A stretch of 64,000 nucleotides of DNA, taken from positions 1 to 64,000 of the forward strand of contig JAUZSE010000025.1 of the NCBI GenBank assembly GCA_030949725.1, read 5' to 3'. Below, piece after piece: positions 27,662 through 36,585 of this stretch. The translations under genes and the position numbers were made by a program. The notes under the pieces were generated by a model. That model did not search any database and was not told the origin of the DNA. It worked only from the letters and a program-made list of their open reading frames with translations. The DNA comes from Sulfurovum sp. GTDB taxonomy: Bacteria > Campylobacterota > Campylobacteria > Campylobacterales > Sulfurovaceae. The number at the start of each line of letters is the position of its first letter. Position 1 is the stretch's first letter.

Positions 27662-28645
27662 CGTTTTGATGAAGAAGTCTCGTATGAGGTCACCCTTCGC
27701 CCCAGTTCTTGGGATGAGTACATTGGACAAGAGAAGATGAAAAAGAATCTAAAGGTTTTTATAGAGGCTAGCAAGAAAAGAAATGAAGCTTTAGACCATA
27801 TTTTGTTTTTTGGACCTCCTGGACTTGGTAAAACGACTATAGCCAATATTATTTCTAACGAAATGGGGGCGAATATCAAGACTACAGCTGCTCCTATGAT
27901 AGAAAAGGCAGGAGATTTGGCTGCACTGCTTACGAATATAGAAGAAGGTGATATTTTGTTTATAGATGAAATACACCGTATGTCTCCTGCCATTGAAGAG
28001 ATACTCTATCCTGCTATGGAGGACTTTAGATTAGATATTATTATAGGTTCTGGTCCTGCTGCACAAACAGTGAAGATAGATTTACCCCGTTTTACACTGA
28101 TTGGGGCAACGACTAGAGCAGGAATGCTTTCAAATCCTTTACGTGAGCGTTTTGGGATGCACTTTAGAATGCAGTTTTATACCCCTGAAGAACTTACACA
28201 AATTGTGACGTTGGCTTCGCATAAATTAGATAAATTTGCCCAAATAGATGCTGCTATAGAAATGGCGAAACGTAGCCGTGGTACACCTCGTATTGCCTTG
28301 CGTTTACTCAAACGTGTACGTGATTTCGCAGAAGTACTTGATGAAAAAGAGATAAGCCTAGAGAGAGCACAATATGCATTGAATCAACTAGGTGTAAATA
28401 ATTTGGGCTTTGATGAGCAAGATATTAAGCTACTTGAATTGCTTGTATCGGCAAAGAACAAACCTATGGGATTGAGTACTATAGGGGCAGCTTTAAGTGA
28501 AGATGAGGGTACGATAGAAGATGTATTAGAACCTTATCTTATAGCACATGGCTATATTGAAAGAACGGCTAGAGGGCGTATAGCCACACAAAAATCTTAT
28601 GAACATTTTAAATTATCTGGAAATAAAGGACTGTTAGATGACTAG
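27638..28645 (+). CDS. ruvB: Holliday junction helicase RuvB
   Basis: A 335-residue AAA+ motor that drives branch migration with Ruv[13 protein letters not shown] at the N-terminus, Walker [12 protein letters not shown] (about 54-64), Walker [13 protein letters not shown], sensor [17 protein letters not shown], arginine finger region and the C-terminal winged helix with [12 protein letters not shown] and [13 protein letters not shown] strong GAGGAGG site precedes it, part of the inserted module's right end. It overlaps the permease gene by eight bases. It probably sat next to panB before the module came in. Confidence 0.97.
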   Translation: MERMVELERFDEEVSYEVTLRPSSWDEYIGQEKMKKNLKVFIEASKKRNEALDHILFFGPPGLGKTTIANIISNEMGANIKTTAAPMIEKAGDLAALLTNIEEGDILFIDEIHRMSPAIEEILYPAMEDFRLDIIIGSGPAAQTVKIDLPRFTLIGATTRAGMLSNPLRERFGMHFRMQFYTPEELTQIVTLASHKLDKFAQIDAAIEMAKRSRGTPRIALRLLKRVRDFAEVLDEKEISLERAQYALNQLGVNNLGFDEQDIKLLELLVSAKNKPMGLSTIGAALSEDEGTIEDVLEPYLIAHGYIERTARGRIATQKSYEHFKLSGNKGLLDD

Positions 28646-29657
28646 AGCAAATATCATGATTATGCTGTTATTTTTTATGGCTCTTGTGGGGGCACACAGT
28701 GTGTATAAGCCTTTTGTGCTTTCTTGGATTGTTGCGATACTGCTCACTATGGCAACATTTAATCTCACAAAAAATATCATACATTATACGCATTCTACTC
28801 ATATTTCTGCTGCCATTACTACAACACTAATGACACTTCTTCTTTTTGCACCGATTGTGTATATTGCTACTATTGGTGTGGGATATGCCTCACAGATAGA
28901 TAGTGTAGGTATCAAAGACACTATTAATGCACTTAGGGTGCTTATGGAGGAGATTCCCTTTTTACATGAAATGAGTATACAGTACCTTAGTGACGATAAA
29001 ATTACATCGTATATAGAGGACTCAACTTCGTATGTAACACTTGCAGGTGGTGCGGGCTTAGGTTTTGTGAAAGATATGTTTTTTGTTGTGGTGTTTTATT
29101 TTTTCATTAATTATTATGGTAATCGTTTTTTTGATACTATTTTGGCTTTATTACCTGTTTCTACTGCAAAAGGTACAAAAATGCTTGAAGAAATTTCTTC
29201 CACTATGGAAGTGGTTTTTTATTCCATTATCGTGACAGCTATTTTTGAAGGTTTTTTATTTGGAATGATTATGAATTATTTTGGATTTAACGGTTTACTT
29301 TTTGGTGTAATATATGGTTTTGCTTCACTTATCCCTATCATCGGAGGGATTATTGTTTGGGCACCTGTCTCACTTTATACTTGGACGCAGATTGACTCCC
29401 AAACGGCTATTATTGTTGCTTCTTATTCCATCATTATAATCTCTGTGATTGCAGATACCTTTATTAAGCCGATGATTATTCAGGGAATACAAGAAGACCT
29501 TCTCAAAAGTACTATATCTGTTAACTCTATTGTCATTTTCTTCTCCATCATCGCAGGTATGAGTACCTATGGTTTTTGGGGAATGATACTAGGACCTGCG
29601 GTCACTTCTTTTCTCATTGCTATTACCAAAGTGTATTTGGATTATAATGAAAAATAG
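28638..29657 (+). CDS. AI-2E/PerM family permease
   Basis: A 339-residue membrane protein with about eight hydrophobic segments, arranged as in the AI-2E transporter (UPF0118) family. The first pair is near residues 7-45, a central soluble stretch of about 60 residues follows, and the C-terminal half has [23 protein letters not shown], which is the family signature region, then [24 protein letters not shown] and [10 protein letters not shown]. Members export small molecules or ions; the substrate here is unknown. Coupled to ruvB by overlap, and not obviously related in function. Confidence 0.85.
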   Translation: MTRANIMIMLLFFMALVGAHSVYKPFVLSWIVAILLTMATFNLTKNIIHYTHSTHISAAITTTLMTLLLFAPIVYIATIGVGYASQIDSVGIKDTINALRVLMEEIPFLHEMSIQYLSDDKITSYIEDSTSYVTLAGGAGLGFVKDMFFVVVFYFFINYYGNRFFDTILALLPVSTAKGTKMLEEISSTMEVVFYSIIVTAIFEGFLFGMIMNYFGFNGLLFGVIYGFASLIPIIGGIIVWAPVSLYTWTQIDSQTAIIVASYSIIIISVIADTFIKPMIIQGIQEDLLKSTISVNSIVIFFSIIAGMSTYGFWGMILGPAVTSFLIAITKVYLDYNEK

Positions 29658-29722
29658 TGTATAGGCATTAACCCTCAATTAAACATACTATACGATAATT
29701 TGCACATAAAGGATTTACTATC

Positions 29723-30400
29723 ATAAAAATACTCATTATAGAAGATGACCCAGAACTGGCACTCATTTTAACCAATTACCTCACGAAGTTCGATATGGAA
29801 GTGATAGGTGCAGAAGATCCTTACATCGGACTTTCTCTTTTAACGCAACATGCTTTTGATCTCATTATTTTAGATCTCACTTTACCAGGTATAGATGGTC
29901 TTGAACTTATACCAAAAATACGTGATATTACTAATATACCTATTATTATCTCTTCAGCTAGAGATGATATAACAGATAAAGTGATCGGTATGGAAAGAGG
30001 TGCGGATGATTATATGCCAAAACCTTATGATCCGAGAGAACTCGTGACACGTATTAAAACTATTTTGCGACGTACGCATGCTGTGGAAGAAAAAGCAGAC
30101 AAAAAAGAAGAGCTTTTTGAAATTAATGCTAAAGCTAGAGAGATATATTTTCAAGGAAAGTCTTTGGTACTCACTGCGGCAGAATATGACATCTTGGGTA
30201 TGCTTTTACAGCATAAAAATGGTTCAGTCTCACGAGAACAACTTCTTTACCAAAGTGAGCATATAGATGATGAGAGTTCTATTAAAAATATAGATGTTAT
30301 TATTTCGCGTATACGACATAAGATTGCGAAGATTGATCCTGACAATATTTATATTAAACCTATTCGTGGTGTAGGGTACCTCTTGACTGACCGAGGATGA
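29723..30400 (+). CDS. OmpR-family response regulator (no standard start codon)
   Basis: About 225 residues. The receiver has the acidic pair ILIIEDDPELA, the phospho-acceptor DLIILDLTLPGIDG, and KPYDPRELV with the conserved lysine. The winged-helix C-terminus has LTAAEYDILGMLLQHKNGSVSREQL and RHKIAKIDPDNIYIKPIRGVGYLL. No ATG, GTG or TTG lies between the upstream stop at 29696 and the receiver start. The codon at the expected first residue is ATA (29723), with AAAGGA nine bases ahead; either an unusual start or a base error. It overlaps the kinase gene by four bases. It resembles ArsR of the Campylobacterota ArsRS family; the signal is unknown. Confidence 0.9.
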   Translation: MKILIIEDDPELALILTNYLTKFDMEVIGAEDPYIGLSLLTQHAFDLIILDLTLPGIDGLELIPKIRDITNIPIIISSARDDITDKVIGMERGADDYMPKPYDPRELVTRIKTILRRTHAVEEKADKKEELFEINAKAREIYFQGKSLVLTAAEYDILGMLLQHKNGSVSREQLLYQSEHIDDESSIKNIDVIISRIRHKIAKIDPDNIYIKPIRGVGYLLTDRG

Positions 30401-31641
30401 GAAACTTATCGGTAACTACTTTTATACATATTTTATTTTCTGTAGCAATCTTAATCTTGATTGCTACATTCTTACTTTTCCTCTCTTGGGACAAAGATAG
30501 ACGTAAGATAGATGAATATAAACGTTATCAACTACTCTCCCTTACCTTTCTCTCTAAGTTACAACTCAATCCTAAACAAAATGCGTTAGATGCACTCTAT
30601 CATGATTTACATGTTAAAAATGTACCTTTAAGTATCAGAGCAGAAACCAGAGAAGCCATCGCACTACGTGGTGAGACACTTTTTACAGGGGGGTCTAGCA
30701 GTGGGCAGGTAAGGGTCTTTACTTTGGGAGACAAACACTATATTTATGTGCAGCGTATGGGATACAACCTTCTATTGGAAGATAACAGACAGAAGAAATA
30801 TTATGTAGAAATCGCTATTGGGATAGGAGTCTTTCTTATTGCCTTGCTTTTGTTGCTTTATCTGGCAGTCTTAAAAAAACTGTATCCTTTAAAGACTTTG
30901 CATAAACAGATACAACGATTTGCAAAAGGAGATATGCAGACACGCATAACCTATCTCTATGATGATGAAATTGGGAAAATCGCAAAAAGTTTTGATGATA
31001 CTATCTTGCATATTAACACACTTTCGGCATCTAAAAACCTTTTTATGCGTAACTTGATGCATGAACTAAAAACGCCTATTACCAAAGGACGAATTGTGGT
31101 TGAAATGCTCGAAGATGAGAGTGTAAAAAAGATACTTATTCGAGCCTTTGAACGCATGAATGAACTCATCTCAGAACTGGCTGATTTAGAACGCGTTACC
31201 ACGCAAGACTTTGAACCTAATTTTGAATATATTATGCTTGATGAGGTGATACAAGAGAGCCAAAATCTTCTTATGATGTCTAAAGATTGCATGACCATTG
31301 ATGTGATAAACAGAGACTTGAAAACAGATAAGAAGTTACTAGCATTAGCCATTAAGAACTTACTTGATAACGGGATTAAATATAGTAAAAACAAACACGT
31401 CACCCTTAGATCTGATGGATATGGATTGGAAGTTCTTTCAGAGGGAGACGAACTTCAACATCCTTTATCGTATTATATAGAACCATTTTCTCAAGAAGAG
31501 AAACGCAGTTCAGGATTTGGGCTTGGTTTATATATTGTACATAGTATTTTGGAGAAATTAGGATGTAAACTGGGATATAGATATGAAGAGGGTAATAATA
31601 TCTTCATCATAGAAGCAGGAGAAACCTGCCGTATAATTTAA
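30397..31641 (+). CDS. Sensor histidine kinase (ArsS-like)
   Basis: A 414-residue membrane kinase. Two transmembrane segments (about residues 6-28 and 145-165) flank a 115-residue periplasmic sensor. A HAMP stretch follows, then the H-box MHELKTPITKGR, N-box LALAIKNLLDNGIKYSK and a G-box SSGFGLGLYIVHSILE. Autophosphorylation on the His and transfer to the response regulator 29723-30400 is expected; the genes overlap by four bases. The compact ATP-binding domain resembles the ArsS acid-sensing kinase group. The signal cannot be read from the sequence. It converges on the Fe-S gene, overlapping its stop by four bases. Confidence 0.92.
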   Translation: MRNLSVTTFIHILFSVAILILIATFLLFLSWDKDRRKIDEYKRYQLLSLTFLSKLQLNPKQNALDALYHDLHVKNVPLSIRAETREAIALRGETLFTGGSSSGQVRVFTLGDKHYIYVQRMGYNLLLEDNRQKKYYVEIAIGIGVFLIALLLLLYLAVLKKLYPLKTLHKQIQRFAKGDMQTRITYLYDDEIGKIAKSFDDTILHINTLSASKNLFMRNLMHELKTPITKGRIVVEMLEDESVKKILIRAFERMNELISELADLERVTTQDFEPNFEYIMLDEVIQESQNLLMMSKDCMTIDVINRDLKTDKKLLALAIKNLLDNGIKYSKNKHVTLRSDGYGLEVLSEGDELQHPLSYYIEPFSQEEKRSSGFGLGLYIVHSILEKLGCKLGYRYEEGNNIFIIEAGETCRII

Positions 31642-32942
31642 CCTTTTAAGGATTCTGCAATGAGTTCTAAAGGGTTTTTAAAGATAGTTTCTACGTCTGC
31701 GTGGTTGAGTGCTTCGCTTAGTTGCATGCGACAAGCAGAACACTCAGCACTCACATAATGTGCTTTTGTTTCTTTTATCATCGCAGCTTTTGGGATACCT
31801 GCAAGTTCTGCAAAATGAAACTTCTCAGTTTGCATGGTCACACCACCAAAACCACAGCATCTATCAGAATCAGACATTTCTATCATGGGGTAGTTAGGTG
31901 CCAAAAGATTACGTGGTTGTTGGTATATACCTTGTACTTTTTTGGCATGACATGGGTCATGGTAGGTTACAGCTTCATCAAACTTCTTACCTTTGTCTTT
32001 GAGGATTTGTTGTAAAGGAGTATTGTCATCTAGCCATGCAGTAGCCATATGTATTTTTTCAGCTACTTTTTTTGCTCTTTCTTCCCACTCTGGCATATCG
32101 TGGTTGGCAAAAAACACTTGCCAGTCATGTTTTATCATAGCTGAACAGGTAGCTTCTGGTATGAGCATGGCATCACACTCATCCATAAAGCTCTCAAAGT
32201 ATACTATATTTTTCTTTGTCATATACTCAACAGAACTTACATCACCAGTAAAATATGCAGGTGCACCACAACATAACTGATCTTTTGGTATAAAGATGTC
32301 TATGTTTAACTCTTTTAAAATGTCCACCAAAGAGTCACCTATGCCCGTATAATTGTAATTAGCCAAACAACCTATAAAAAGGGCTACACGTTGGTTTTTT
32401 TGTTCTTGAAGGGCTGCAGGTATTTCTTCGGGGTATGTATTTAAAAAACTTACTTTTGCCATAGAAGGAAGTAGCCTTCCTTTTTTTATCATGGGGAGAG
32501 AAAACCTTGCTCTTAAGCCTCTGTTTTTGTCGTCTTGAGCCAAAGCACAAGTTTTAAACATATAGCCCATTTTCATCACAAAATCCATAATCTTACGGTT
32601 ACGTAGTAAGAAGAAAAAACCACGTTTAAACCAAGCAATACCAAATTTATCGGCGATATCGGCACGTACTTCTTCTATAATCATGTCTGTAGCCAAAGAA
32701 TTGGGGCATACATCTACACAGTTGGTACACAAGAAACAAGATTCAAAGATGTCTTTGACATTTTTGTCTAATTCAAGGTGTCCTTGTTGATAGGCACCCA
32801 ATAACTCTATGAAACCACGTGGAGAAGTAGCTTCATCTGGATTAACTTGGTGAATGGTACAAACGGGGATACATTTTCCGCATTTGATACAGTCATCACT
32901 TGTAGCAGTAAAGTTAAAAATGTCTTCTGGTTTTTTGCTCAT
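31638..32942 (-). CDS. GlpC/GlcF-type Fe-S oxidoreductase subunit
   Basis: A 434-residue soluble electron-transfer protein. The N-terminal half has two ferredoxin clusters, CIKCGKCIPVCTIHQVNP and CFLCTNCVDVCPNSLA. The C-terminal half has two CCG domains, GCLANYNYTGIG..DQLCCGAPA and DPCHAKKV..DRCCGFGG, of the heterodisulfide reductase/glycolate oxidase kind. No cognate flavoprotein gene is adjacent. It could serve lactate or glycolate oxidation, or HdrB-like quinone-linked chemistry; the sequence does not decide. It is the only member of its transcript, between the convergent kinase and argF on the same strand 48 bases away. Confidence 0.85.
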   Translation of the reverse strand: MSKKPEDIFNFTATSDDCIKCGKCIPVCTIHQVNPDEATSPRGFIELLGAYQQGHLELDKNVKDIFESCFLCTNCVDVCPNSLATDMIIEEVRADIADKFGIAWFKRGFFFLLRNRKIMDFVMKMGYMFKTCALAQDDKNRGLRARFSLPMIKKGRLLPSMAKVSFLNTYPEEIPAALQEQKNQRVALFIGCLANYNYTGIGDSLVDILKELNIDIFIPKDQLCCGAPAYFTGDVSSVEYMTKKNIVYFESFMDECDAMLIPEATCSAMIKHDWQVFFANHDMPEWEERAKKVAEKIHMATAWLDDNTPLQQILKDKGKKFDEAVTYHDPCHAKKVQGIYQQPRNLLAPNYPMIEMSDSDRCCGFGGVTMQTEKFHFAELAGIPKAAMIKETKAHYVSAECSACRMQLSEALNHADVETIFKNPLELIAESLKG

Positions 32943-32990
32943 ATTCTGTCTTTCTGTTTTTTATTGTTATAGCCATTATATTTTAAAAAG

Positions 32991-33917
32991 TCAATGTTTT
33001 CTTTTCTCATCTAACCAAACCATAATACCTTTTTGGGCGTGTAGTCTATTTTCTGCTTCTGTAAAGATAACATCTGCATGTTTTTCAAATGTTTCTTCAC
33101 TGACTTCATAGTCACGGTAGGCAGGCAAACAATGTAAAAATATAGCATCATCTTTAGCATAAGACATGAGCGTTTCATCTACTATATATCCTTCAAAAGC
33201 TTTCAAGCGTACTTCTTTTTCATCTTCTTGACCCATAGAAACCCATGTATCGGTAGTAACGACATCACAGTCTTTGACAGCTTCAATAGGGTCATTACCA
33301 AAGGTGATCTTCGCAGCAGACTCTTTAGCGATTTCTAAGGCTTCGAGTATGATAGTTACATCACATTCATACCCTTGAGGTGTTGCAACTCTCAGTTCAA
33401 ATCCAAGTTTGGCTGCAAGCATGAGCCAGGAGTGGGTCATGTTATTTCCATCTCCTACATAAGCCACAACAGGGTTTTTGTCTTTACCAAACTCAATCAT
33501 AGTAAGATAATCGGTCATAAGTTGTACGGGGTGGTAAGAATCGGTAAGACCATTGATGACTGGTACTTTTGAAAATGCTGCAAACTCTTCAAGTTTTGAT
33601 TGCTCAAAAGTACGTATCATCACCATATCAACCATACGGCTAATCACACGAGCCGTATCTTTCATAGGCTCACCACGACCGAGTTGTATATCATTTGAAG
33701 AGAGAAATAGTCCTATGCCACCAAGTTGGTAAATACCCGTTTCAAAGCTCACACGCGTACGCGTAGAACTCTTCTCGAAGATCATCCCAAGCGTTTGATG
33801 CTCCAGATACGGTACAAACTTACGTTGTTTGGTCTGCGACTTTATTTTTTGTGCTAAGGCTATCATCTCCAAAATCTCATCTTTGCTAAAATCTTTGAGT
33901 GTTAAAAAGTGTCTCAT
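32991..33917 (-). CDS. argF: Ornithine carbamoyltransferase
   Basis: A 308-residue enzyme that makes citrulline from ornithine and carbamoyl phosphate in arginine synthesis. Carbamoyl-phosphate site [12 protein letters not shown] (about 50-61), [28 protein letters not shown], and the C-terminal [16 protein letters not shown], the HCLP ornithine signature. Length is as expected. The ribosome site GGACAG lies before the ATG. Transcribed with or just before the Fe-S gene on the minus strand; the related pyrB transcarbamylase is encoded at 44.4 kb. Confidence 0.96.
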   Translation of the reverse strand: MRHFLTLKDFSKDEILEMIALAQKIKSQTKQRKFVPYLEHQTLGMIFEKSSTRTRVSFETGIYQLGGIGLFLSSNDIQLGRGEPMKDTARVISRMVDMVMIRTFEQSKLEEFAAFSKVPVINGLTDSYHPVQLMTDYLTMIEFGKDKNPVVAYVGDGNNMTHSWLMLAAKLGFELRVATPQGYECDVTIILEALEIAKESAAKITFGNDPIEAVKDCDVVTTDTWVSMGQEDEKEVRLKAFEGYIVDETLMSYAKDDAIFLHCLPAYRDYEVSEETFEKHADVIFTEAENRLHAQKGIMVWLDEKRKH

Positions 33918-34070
33918 TAGACTGTCCTTTGTACATTAAATTAAATGTAAAATTAAAGAGAATATTCTACCATAAATGTGGTTACTTTGTTCTGTAGACA
34001 GAGTTTTTTAATGTAGTATTAACATAGTATGATATATAAGAGCAGTAATATAAAGTTTGGGAGAGATAAA

Positions 34071-34556
34071 ATGATTGACAAAATTGACAAACAAGAACTC
34101 ATAGAAGAGATAAACACAGCTTTTGCAGGTGTCATACTTAAAGACGGCATAGGGATCAACGAAGCAGATAGAATGGAGATGGGTAACCGTGATGTACTCA
34201 TACAAAAAGGTAGAAACCTAGATAGAATGTGGTGGAATGCATGGACGGATATAGATGATAAATATATGGCATCTTATTCTTCTGTGATGGATTATATGGA
34301 TGCAGCAGGTATCAAGTGGGTCATACCTGCCTATATGACATACATCATCAATCATTATAAGGAAGGTTCTTTTTCTGTTGATTCAACTATTTATACTTTA
34401 GAAAATGGAGCGTTGGGTTCTGATAAATTAGATTTATACACAAAAGAGCAAAAAATAGTTATCGCCAAATTTTTACAATTTATGTTAAGCGTAGGAGAAG
34501 AGTGGGTAGATGTGGAATCTGCACAAAATGCCTTGGATAATGTGTGGGGCATGTAG
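34071..34556 (+). CDS. DUF6714-like hypothetical protein
   Basis: A 161-residue soluble protein starting MIDKIDKQELIEEINTAFAGV. The ATG at 34071 is chosen for the GGGAGAGAT site ahead of it. Features: KDGIGINEADRMEMGN, a WWNAWTDIDD segment with two neighbouring Trp, and a C-terminal VIAKFLQFMLSVGEEWVD. A family with a GIG(L/I)xEA pattern after about 25 residues is known as DUF6714; I assign it tentatively. Function is unknown. The gene's stop lies inside the REP-like hairpin at 34552-34578. Confidence 0.7.
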   Translation: MIDKIDKQELIEEINTAFAGVILKDGIGINEADRMEMGNRDVLIQKGRNLDRMWWNAWTDIDDKYMASYSSVMDYMDAAGIKWVIPAYMTYIINHYKEGSFSVDSTIYTLENGALGSDKLDLYTKEQKIVIAKFLQFMLSVGEEWVDVESAQNALDNVWGM

Positions 34557-34578
34557 GGTGTTGTCTCCCGACAACACC
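34552..34578. repeat. REP-like hairpin (third copy), convergent position
   Basis: TGTAGGGTGTTGTCTCC then CGACAACACC gives a perfect 9-bp stem (GGTGTTGTC / GACAACACC, loop TCCC) and repeats the second thiC-thiO hairpin with one base changed. It includes the stop codon of the DUF6714-like gene and lies six bases from the hemB stop, so it may also act as a two-way terminator. Confidence 0.75.
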
Positions 34579-34584
34579 TTACGG

Positions 34585-35556
34585 TTATTTTTGTAAAATC
34601 TCCGCCACTTCTTTGGCATGATAACTTATAATAATATCTGCCCCCGCACGTTTAAATGCCATCATCGTTTCCATCATCACGGCATCGTAGTCTATGACAC
34701 CTGCTTTTGCAGCCATCTTTAGCATGGAGTATTCACCCGAAACATTGTAGACTGCTAGGGGTAGGGAAGTGTTATTTTTGACATCTCTTACTATGTCTAA
34801 GTAGGCAAGGGCAGGTTTGACCATAAGGATATCTGCACCTTCTTTTTCGTCTGCTACAGACTCAGCTATGGCTTCGTTACGGTTAGCAGGGTTCATCTGG
34901 TAGCTTTTTCTGTCGCCTTTACCTGGGCTAGACTCTGCGACATCACGGAAAGGGCCGTAGTAGGCTGAAGAGAATTTTGTAGAGTAAGACATGATGGGTA
35001 AGTTTACAAACCCTGCTTCATCTAAGCCACGTCTGATGGCTTGTATCATCCCATCCATCATCCCACTAGGTGCTATCATATCAACTCCTGCCTTGGCATG
35101 TACAACCGCTTGTTTTGCTAAGTTGTCAAGTGTGATGTCATTATCAACAGTCTGAAGTATAGGATCTATGACACCACAGTGTCCATGGTCTGTGTATTCA
35201 CAAAAACAAAGGTCGGTCACGACAAACATATCTGGATGTGCCGCTTTGACCTCCCTTACTGTTTGTGCGATGATGCCATGCTCACACATCGCGTCAGACC
35301 CTACAGAATCTTTGGTATCTGGAATCCCAAAAAGGATGATGGAGTAGATGCCCAGTTTTTTAAGGTCGTAGCACTCTTTGACGATTTCATCTATACTCAT
35401 TTGAAAAACACCGGGCATAGAACCCACTTCTTCTTTGATGCCTGAGCCACTTTTAGCAAAAAGCGGATAGATGAAGTCATTGACAGACAAATGGGTCTCT
35501 TGGAGGAGATTTCTTAAAACAGGATTGATTCTTTTTCTTCTAAATCGTGTGAACAT
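34585..35556 (-). CDS. hemB: Delta-aminolevulinic acid dehydratase
   Basis: A 323-residue porphobilinogen synthase. Motifs: FTRFRRKRINPVLRNLLQET, PLFAKSG, LFGIPDTKDSVGSDA, DLCFCEYTDHGHCGV (metal site with Cys), IAPSGMMDGMIQAIR, SYSTKFSSAYYGPFRDVAES with the Schiff-base Lys, and DILMVKPALAYLDI with the second Lys. All marks fit the zinc/magnesium enzyme. It is transcribed away from ribA. It ends against the REP-like hairpin. Confidence 0.97.
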   Translation of the reverse strand: MFTRFRRKRINPVLRNLLQETHLSVNDFIYPLFAKSGSGIKEEVGSMPGVFQMSIDEIVKECYDLKKLGIYSIILFGIPDTKDSVGSDAMCEHGIIAQTVREVKAAHPDMFVVTDLCFCEYTDHGHCGVIDPILQTVDNDITLDNLAKQAVVHAKAGVDMIAPSGMMDGMIQAIRRGLDEAGFVNLPIMSYSTKFSSAYYGPFRDVAESSPGKGDRKSYQMNPANRNEAIAESVADEKEGADILMVKPALAYLDIVRDVKNNTSLPLAVYNVSGEYSMLKMAAKAGVIDYDAVMMETMMAFKRAGADIIISYHAKEVAEILQK

Positions 35557-35615
35557 GATGTGCCTTTGATAATTATAGTTGGATTATTTTACACTAATTA
35601 AAAGAAATTCACTAT

Positions 35616-35650
35616 TAATTCTAATTTCTAATTTCTAATTTCTAATTTTC
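35616..35650. repeat. Heptanucleotide tandem repeat upstream of ribA
   Basis: TAATTTC is repeated three times without change (35622-35642), with 6- and 8-base variants on the sides (TAATTC at 35616, TAATTTTC at 35643). The last copy ends three bases before the ribA -10 box. Copy number could change by slippage. Confidence 0.75.
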
Positions 35651-35653
35651 AAG

Positions 35654-35659
35654 TATAAT
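35654..35659 (+). promoter_or_regulatory. -10 box of a probably leaderless ribA transcript
   Basis: A perfect TATAAT ends six bases before the ribA ATG at 35666, so transcription should start at or near the start codon. No ribosome site precedes the ATG. The spacing is direct; the leaderless reading is inference. Confidence 0.5.
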
Positions 35660-35665
35660 TCTTTT

Positions 35666-36235
35666 ATGAAAAGTATAGAAATCTCACAAATTGCAACCTT
35701 ACCAACAAAATATGGAATGTTTAAAATTCAGGCATTCAAAGATGAAATAAATAAAGAACATTTGGCTATTTTTACAGATAATCTATCGGATGAACCTATC
35801 GTTCGTGTACATTCTGAATGTTTGACAGGCGATGTTTTGAACTCTGTCAAGTGTGACTGTGGAGAACAGTTGGAATATGCTCAAGAACTTATCGCAAAAG
35901 AGGGTGGCATGATTATTTATCATCGTCAAGAAGGTCGTAACATTGGACTTTTGAACAAAGTAAATGCCTATGCCCTTCAAGATAAAGGATTTGATACCAT
36001 AGAAGCAAATCATCAGCTGGGTTTTAAGGCAGATGAACGTACCTATGAAGTAGTAGAGTTTATACTCAAATACCTTGGCATAAAAAAATTAAAACTTCTT
36101 ACCAATAATCCTCGAAAACTAGAAAGCCTTGGTAAGATAGAGATAGTCGAACGCATACCTATACAAATAAAATCAAATCCTCATAATGAAGCGTATTTGA
36201 AAGTTAAAAAAGACCAGATGGGGCATTTGCTTTAA
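35666..36235 (+). CDS. ribA: GTP cyclohydrolase II
   Basis: A 189-residue monofunctional enzyme that opens GTP as the first step of riboflavin synthesis. Zinc motif HSECLTGDVLNSVKCDCGEQL (Cys near 52, 63 and 65), the RQEGRNIGLLNK catalytic stretch (about 91-102), and the C-terminal LLTNNPRKLESL. No DHBP synthase domain is fused. Start chosen at ATG 35666, next to the -10 box TATAAT; a leaderless transcript is likely. Confidence 0.96.
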   Translation: MKSIEISQIATLPTKYGMFKIQAFKDEINKEHLAIFTDNLSDEPIVRVHSECLTGDVLNSVKCDCGEQLEYAQELIAKEGGMIIYHRQEGRNIGLLNKVNAYALQDKGFDTIEANHQLGFKADERTYEVVEFILKYLGIKKLKLLTNNPRKLESLGKIEIVERIPIQIKSNPHNEAYLKVKKDQMGHLL

Positions 36236-36271
36236 TTTTCAAGATGTCTCATAAAAAAAGGCGAACTGTAG

Positions 36272-36475
36272 ATGACTAAAAAAATACTAATACTACTGTG
36301 TATCTTACCTCTGAGTATATTTGCTGGAAGTATTACGGTTCAAGATACTGTAAGTACTCCCCTCAAAGACAATAGTTGTTTTGACAGAACATTTAAAGCT
36401 AGGGTACTTAGCAAAGGTCTAAAAGTACAAAATTTTGATCTGAATAAACCACCGATGATACTAAGTATACCATGA
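36272..36475 (+). CDS. Small exported protein of unknown function
   Basis: A 67-residue protein with a clear signal peptide (MTKKILILLCILPLSIFAGS, cleaved near Ala 18). Mature part: ITVQDTVSTPLKDNSCFDRTFKARVL with a single Cys. I recognise no family. The stop overlaps the start of the next small ORF (36472) in the ATGATGA arrangement, so the two are coupled. It opens the accessory stretch that includes the ABC exporter and lasso-type genes. Confidence 0.5.
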   Translation: MTKKILILLCILPLSIFAGSITVQDTVSTPLKDNSCFDRTFKARVLSKGLKVQNFDLNKPPMILSIP

Positions 36476-36585
36476 TGAAAAGTGAAGAGGACAACAAAGA
36501 ACGAAGAGCATTCTTGAAAAAGTCAGTCTATTCTGCTTCAAACTCAAGAAAAAGAGAGACTAGACCCATACTCGTTCTCCTTTAA
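36472..36585 (+). CDS. Truncated RRAFLKKS-type small protein (candidate signal/precursor fragment)
   Basis: A 37-residue ORF, MMKSEEDNKERRAFLKKSVY then SASNSRKRETRPILVLL. The segment ERRAFLKKSVY is a twin-arginine-like signal start, as in small proteins found beside PqqD and lasso-type B2 genes, but no hydrophobic core or cargo follows. The frame diverges where the opposing wzz fragment also ends (about 36560), so the 3' part is probably lost. It overlaps the upstream gene by four bases. Confidence 0.4.
   Translation: MMKSEEDNKERRAFLKKSVYSASNSRKRETRPILVLL

Noticed and set aside
35616-35650. Short repeat array considered as a CRISPR
   Set aside because: Units are 7 bases with no spacers; it is a simple tandem repeat.
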